DNA from: Deltaproteobacteria bacterium
Lineage (GTDB): Bacteria; Desulfobacterota; Desulfobacteria; Desulfobacterales; JAFDHS01
Length of the DNA: 5,944 bases
Direction: 5' to 3'
NCBI GenBank assembly: GCA_019308655.1
Contig: JAFDHS010000131.1
Span: 1-5,944 of the forward strand
Shown: piece after piece, positions 5,077 through 5,944 of the stretch
Layout of the letters: every line of letters begins with the position of its first letter
How positions within the stretch are numbered: position 1 is the first letter of the stretch
Position numbers and translations under genes: made by a program
The notes under the pieces: generated by a model
Database searches by the model: none
What the model was told of the DNA's origin: nothing
The model's input: only the letters and a program-made list of their open reading frames with translations

Positions 5077-5944
5077 TTACGCTATTGTTAAATCCGGTGC
5101 CGGTGCAAGTGATGCCAGATCAATATCAACACCAGGCAACTGCTTTGTAATACCTGCAACATCAGCAGCCGAACCGCCGGCTACAGCCAAATCCAAATAA
5201 GCCTTGGTCATGCGAATGGCTTCAGGATGCCTCATGATCAGGACATCTGAACCCGCTATAGCATAAGTAACAGCCGCTACGGCCTCCATCATGATCCCGC
5301 GTCTTTCAGGATCACCCAGCGTCGGAGCTTCTTCTGCCGTTTGTTTGGCTTCTTTACATTTCCAGATCTCTTTGGCAATGTTGTTAATGATAGGCTGCTG
5401 CAACTTGTCATCACCCTGGGCCATAGCCGCCATTCGGAGGCGTTCCATTACCGAATAGGTATATTCCAGACCGTAACCCAAACCACCGGTATTCGGATCG
5501 ATGACAATCTTGTCTAAAGGCATACCCAGATTTTCAAGAAGAATATTGACCTGTTTGGCAAGGTTTACATCAATGGGAGAAGATGCAATAACCGAATGAC
5601 CGTATGCCATAGCAGCCGCACCGATACCCTTGTGGTTCTTGTCCTCAACCGGTCCCATCAGCAGAGACGCACCATGGCATTCTTCCGCGACCTTCTTTAA
5701 AACATCTTCATCTTTCTGGACGTTTGCCGTGCCCCATACGATCAGGGGAACATCAATGGCATCCGATACTTTCTTAACCAGAGCAGCCGCATCTTCAGGA
5801 GTGGTATCCTTATCGTTCGGATCGGTACTGATAAGCTGCAGAACGATCATTTGAGCGCCATACTCATCCACACATTTTTTTGCCCAGGCAACAGGATCGG
5901 AAATTACGTCTTTAAATGGAGCAACTGCAGCTTCCGGCCAGTCT
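5077..5944 (-). CDS. acsD: Corrinoid iron-sulfur protein small subunit (CODH/ACS delta subunit), N-terminus outside the window
   Basis: AcsD (CdhD) is the TIM-barrel small subunit of the corrinoid iron-sulfur protein. It pairs with AcsC, shields the cobalamin, and helps present the methyl group to AcsB in the cytoplasm. The frame is open to the window edge: 288 codons are visible, starting D-W-P-E-A-A-V-A-P-F-K-D and continuing D-P-V-A-W-A-K-K-C-V-D-E-Y-G. Against about 323 residues in Moorella, roughly 30-35 N-terminal residues are missing. Family marks include I-D-P-N-T-G-G-L-G-Y-G-L-E-Y followed by S-V-M-E-R-L-R-M-A-A, and E-I-W-K-C-K-E-A-K. The GTG at 5871-5869 is an internal valine codon, not the start. 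The gene ends with TAA at 5079-5077, 208 bp before acsA, and a terminator hairpin follows. No damage is visible. Confidence 0.93.
   Translation of the reverse strand, partial: DWPEAAVAPFKDVISDPVAWAKKCVDEYGAQMIVLQLISTDPNDKDTTPEDAAALVKKVSDAIDVPLIVWGTANVQKDEDVLKKVAEECHGASLLMGPVEDKNHKGIGAAAMAYGHSVIASSPIDVNLAKQVNILLENLGMPLDKIVIDPNTGGLGYGLEYTYSVMERLRMAAMAQGDDKLQQPIINNIAKEIWKCKEAKQTAEEAPTLGDPERRGIMMEAVAAVTYAIAGSDVLIMRHPEAIRMTKAYLDLAVAGGSAADVAGITKQLPGVDIDLASLAPAPDLTIA

Overview
The window carries part of a bacterial-type carbon monoxide dehydrogenase/acetyl-CoA synthase (CODH/ACS, Wood-Ljungdahl pathway) locus, all on the minus strand. Read in the direction of transcription (high to low coordinates) the order is acsD (corrinoid iron-sulfur protein small subunit, 5' end outside the window), acsA/cooS (Ni-Fe-S CO dehydrogenase), acsB (acetyl-CoA synthase, broken by a frameshift), and the first six codons of what looks like acsC (corrinoid iron-sulfur protein large subunit). 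The three-domain AcsB and the subunit set point to an anaerobic bacterium. Moderate GC, strong AGGAGG ribosome sites and the protein sequences feel closest to Desulfobacterota sulfate reducers, but that placement is inference from memory.

Layout. 1-19: start of probable acsC. 20-433: a long gap for this kind of operon. It holds an apparent 3' remnant of an IS200/IS605-type tnpB gene (130-252), a 63-bp palindromic repeat (279-341) and a terminator hairpin for acsB (388-415). 434-2721: acsB, carrying two perfect tandem duplications, one of 51 bp in frame (1832-1933) and one of 26 bp (816-867) that shifts the frame just after the cluster A Cys-Gly-Cys motif. 2722-2849: acsA-acsB gap with a perfect 11-bp inverted repeat. 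2850-4868: intact acsA. 4869-5076: gap with two terminator-like hairpins, an operator-like palindrome and a possible -10 element, suggesting that acsA-acsB can be transcribed apart from acsD. 5077-5944: acsD without its N-terminus.

Together these proteins would reduce CO2 to CO (AcsA), carry the methyl group (AcsC/AcsD) and condense methyl, CO and CoA into acetyl-CoA (AcsB), or run in reverse to oxidise acetyl-CoA. As written, AcsB would lose its last ~127 residues. Removing both duplications restores one 736-residue ORF of normal family length. An assembly artefact or a very recent mutation is therefore more likely than an old pseudogene. I do not see a previously undescribed system here. 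The points most worth checking are the two acsB duplications, the regulatory palindromes, and the mobile-element debris inside the operon.
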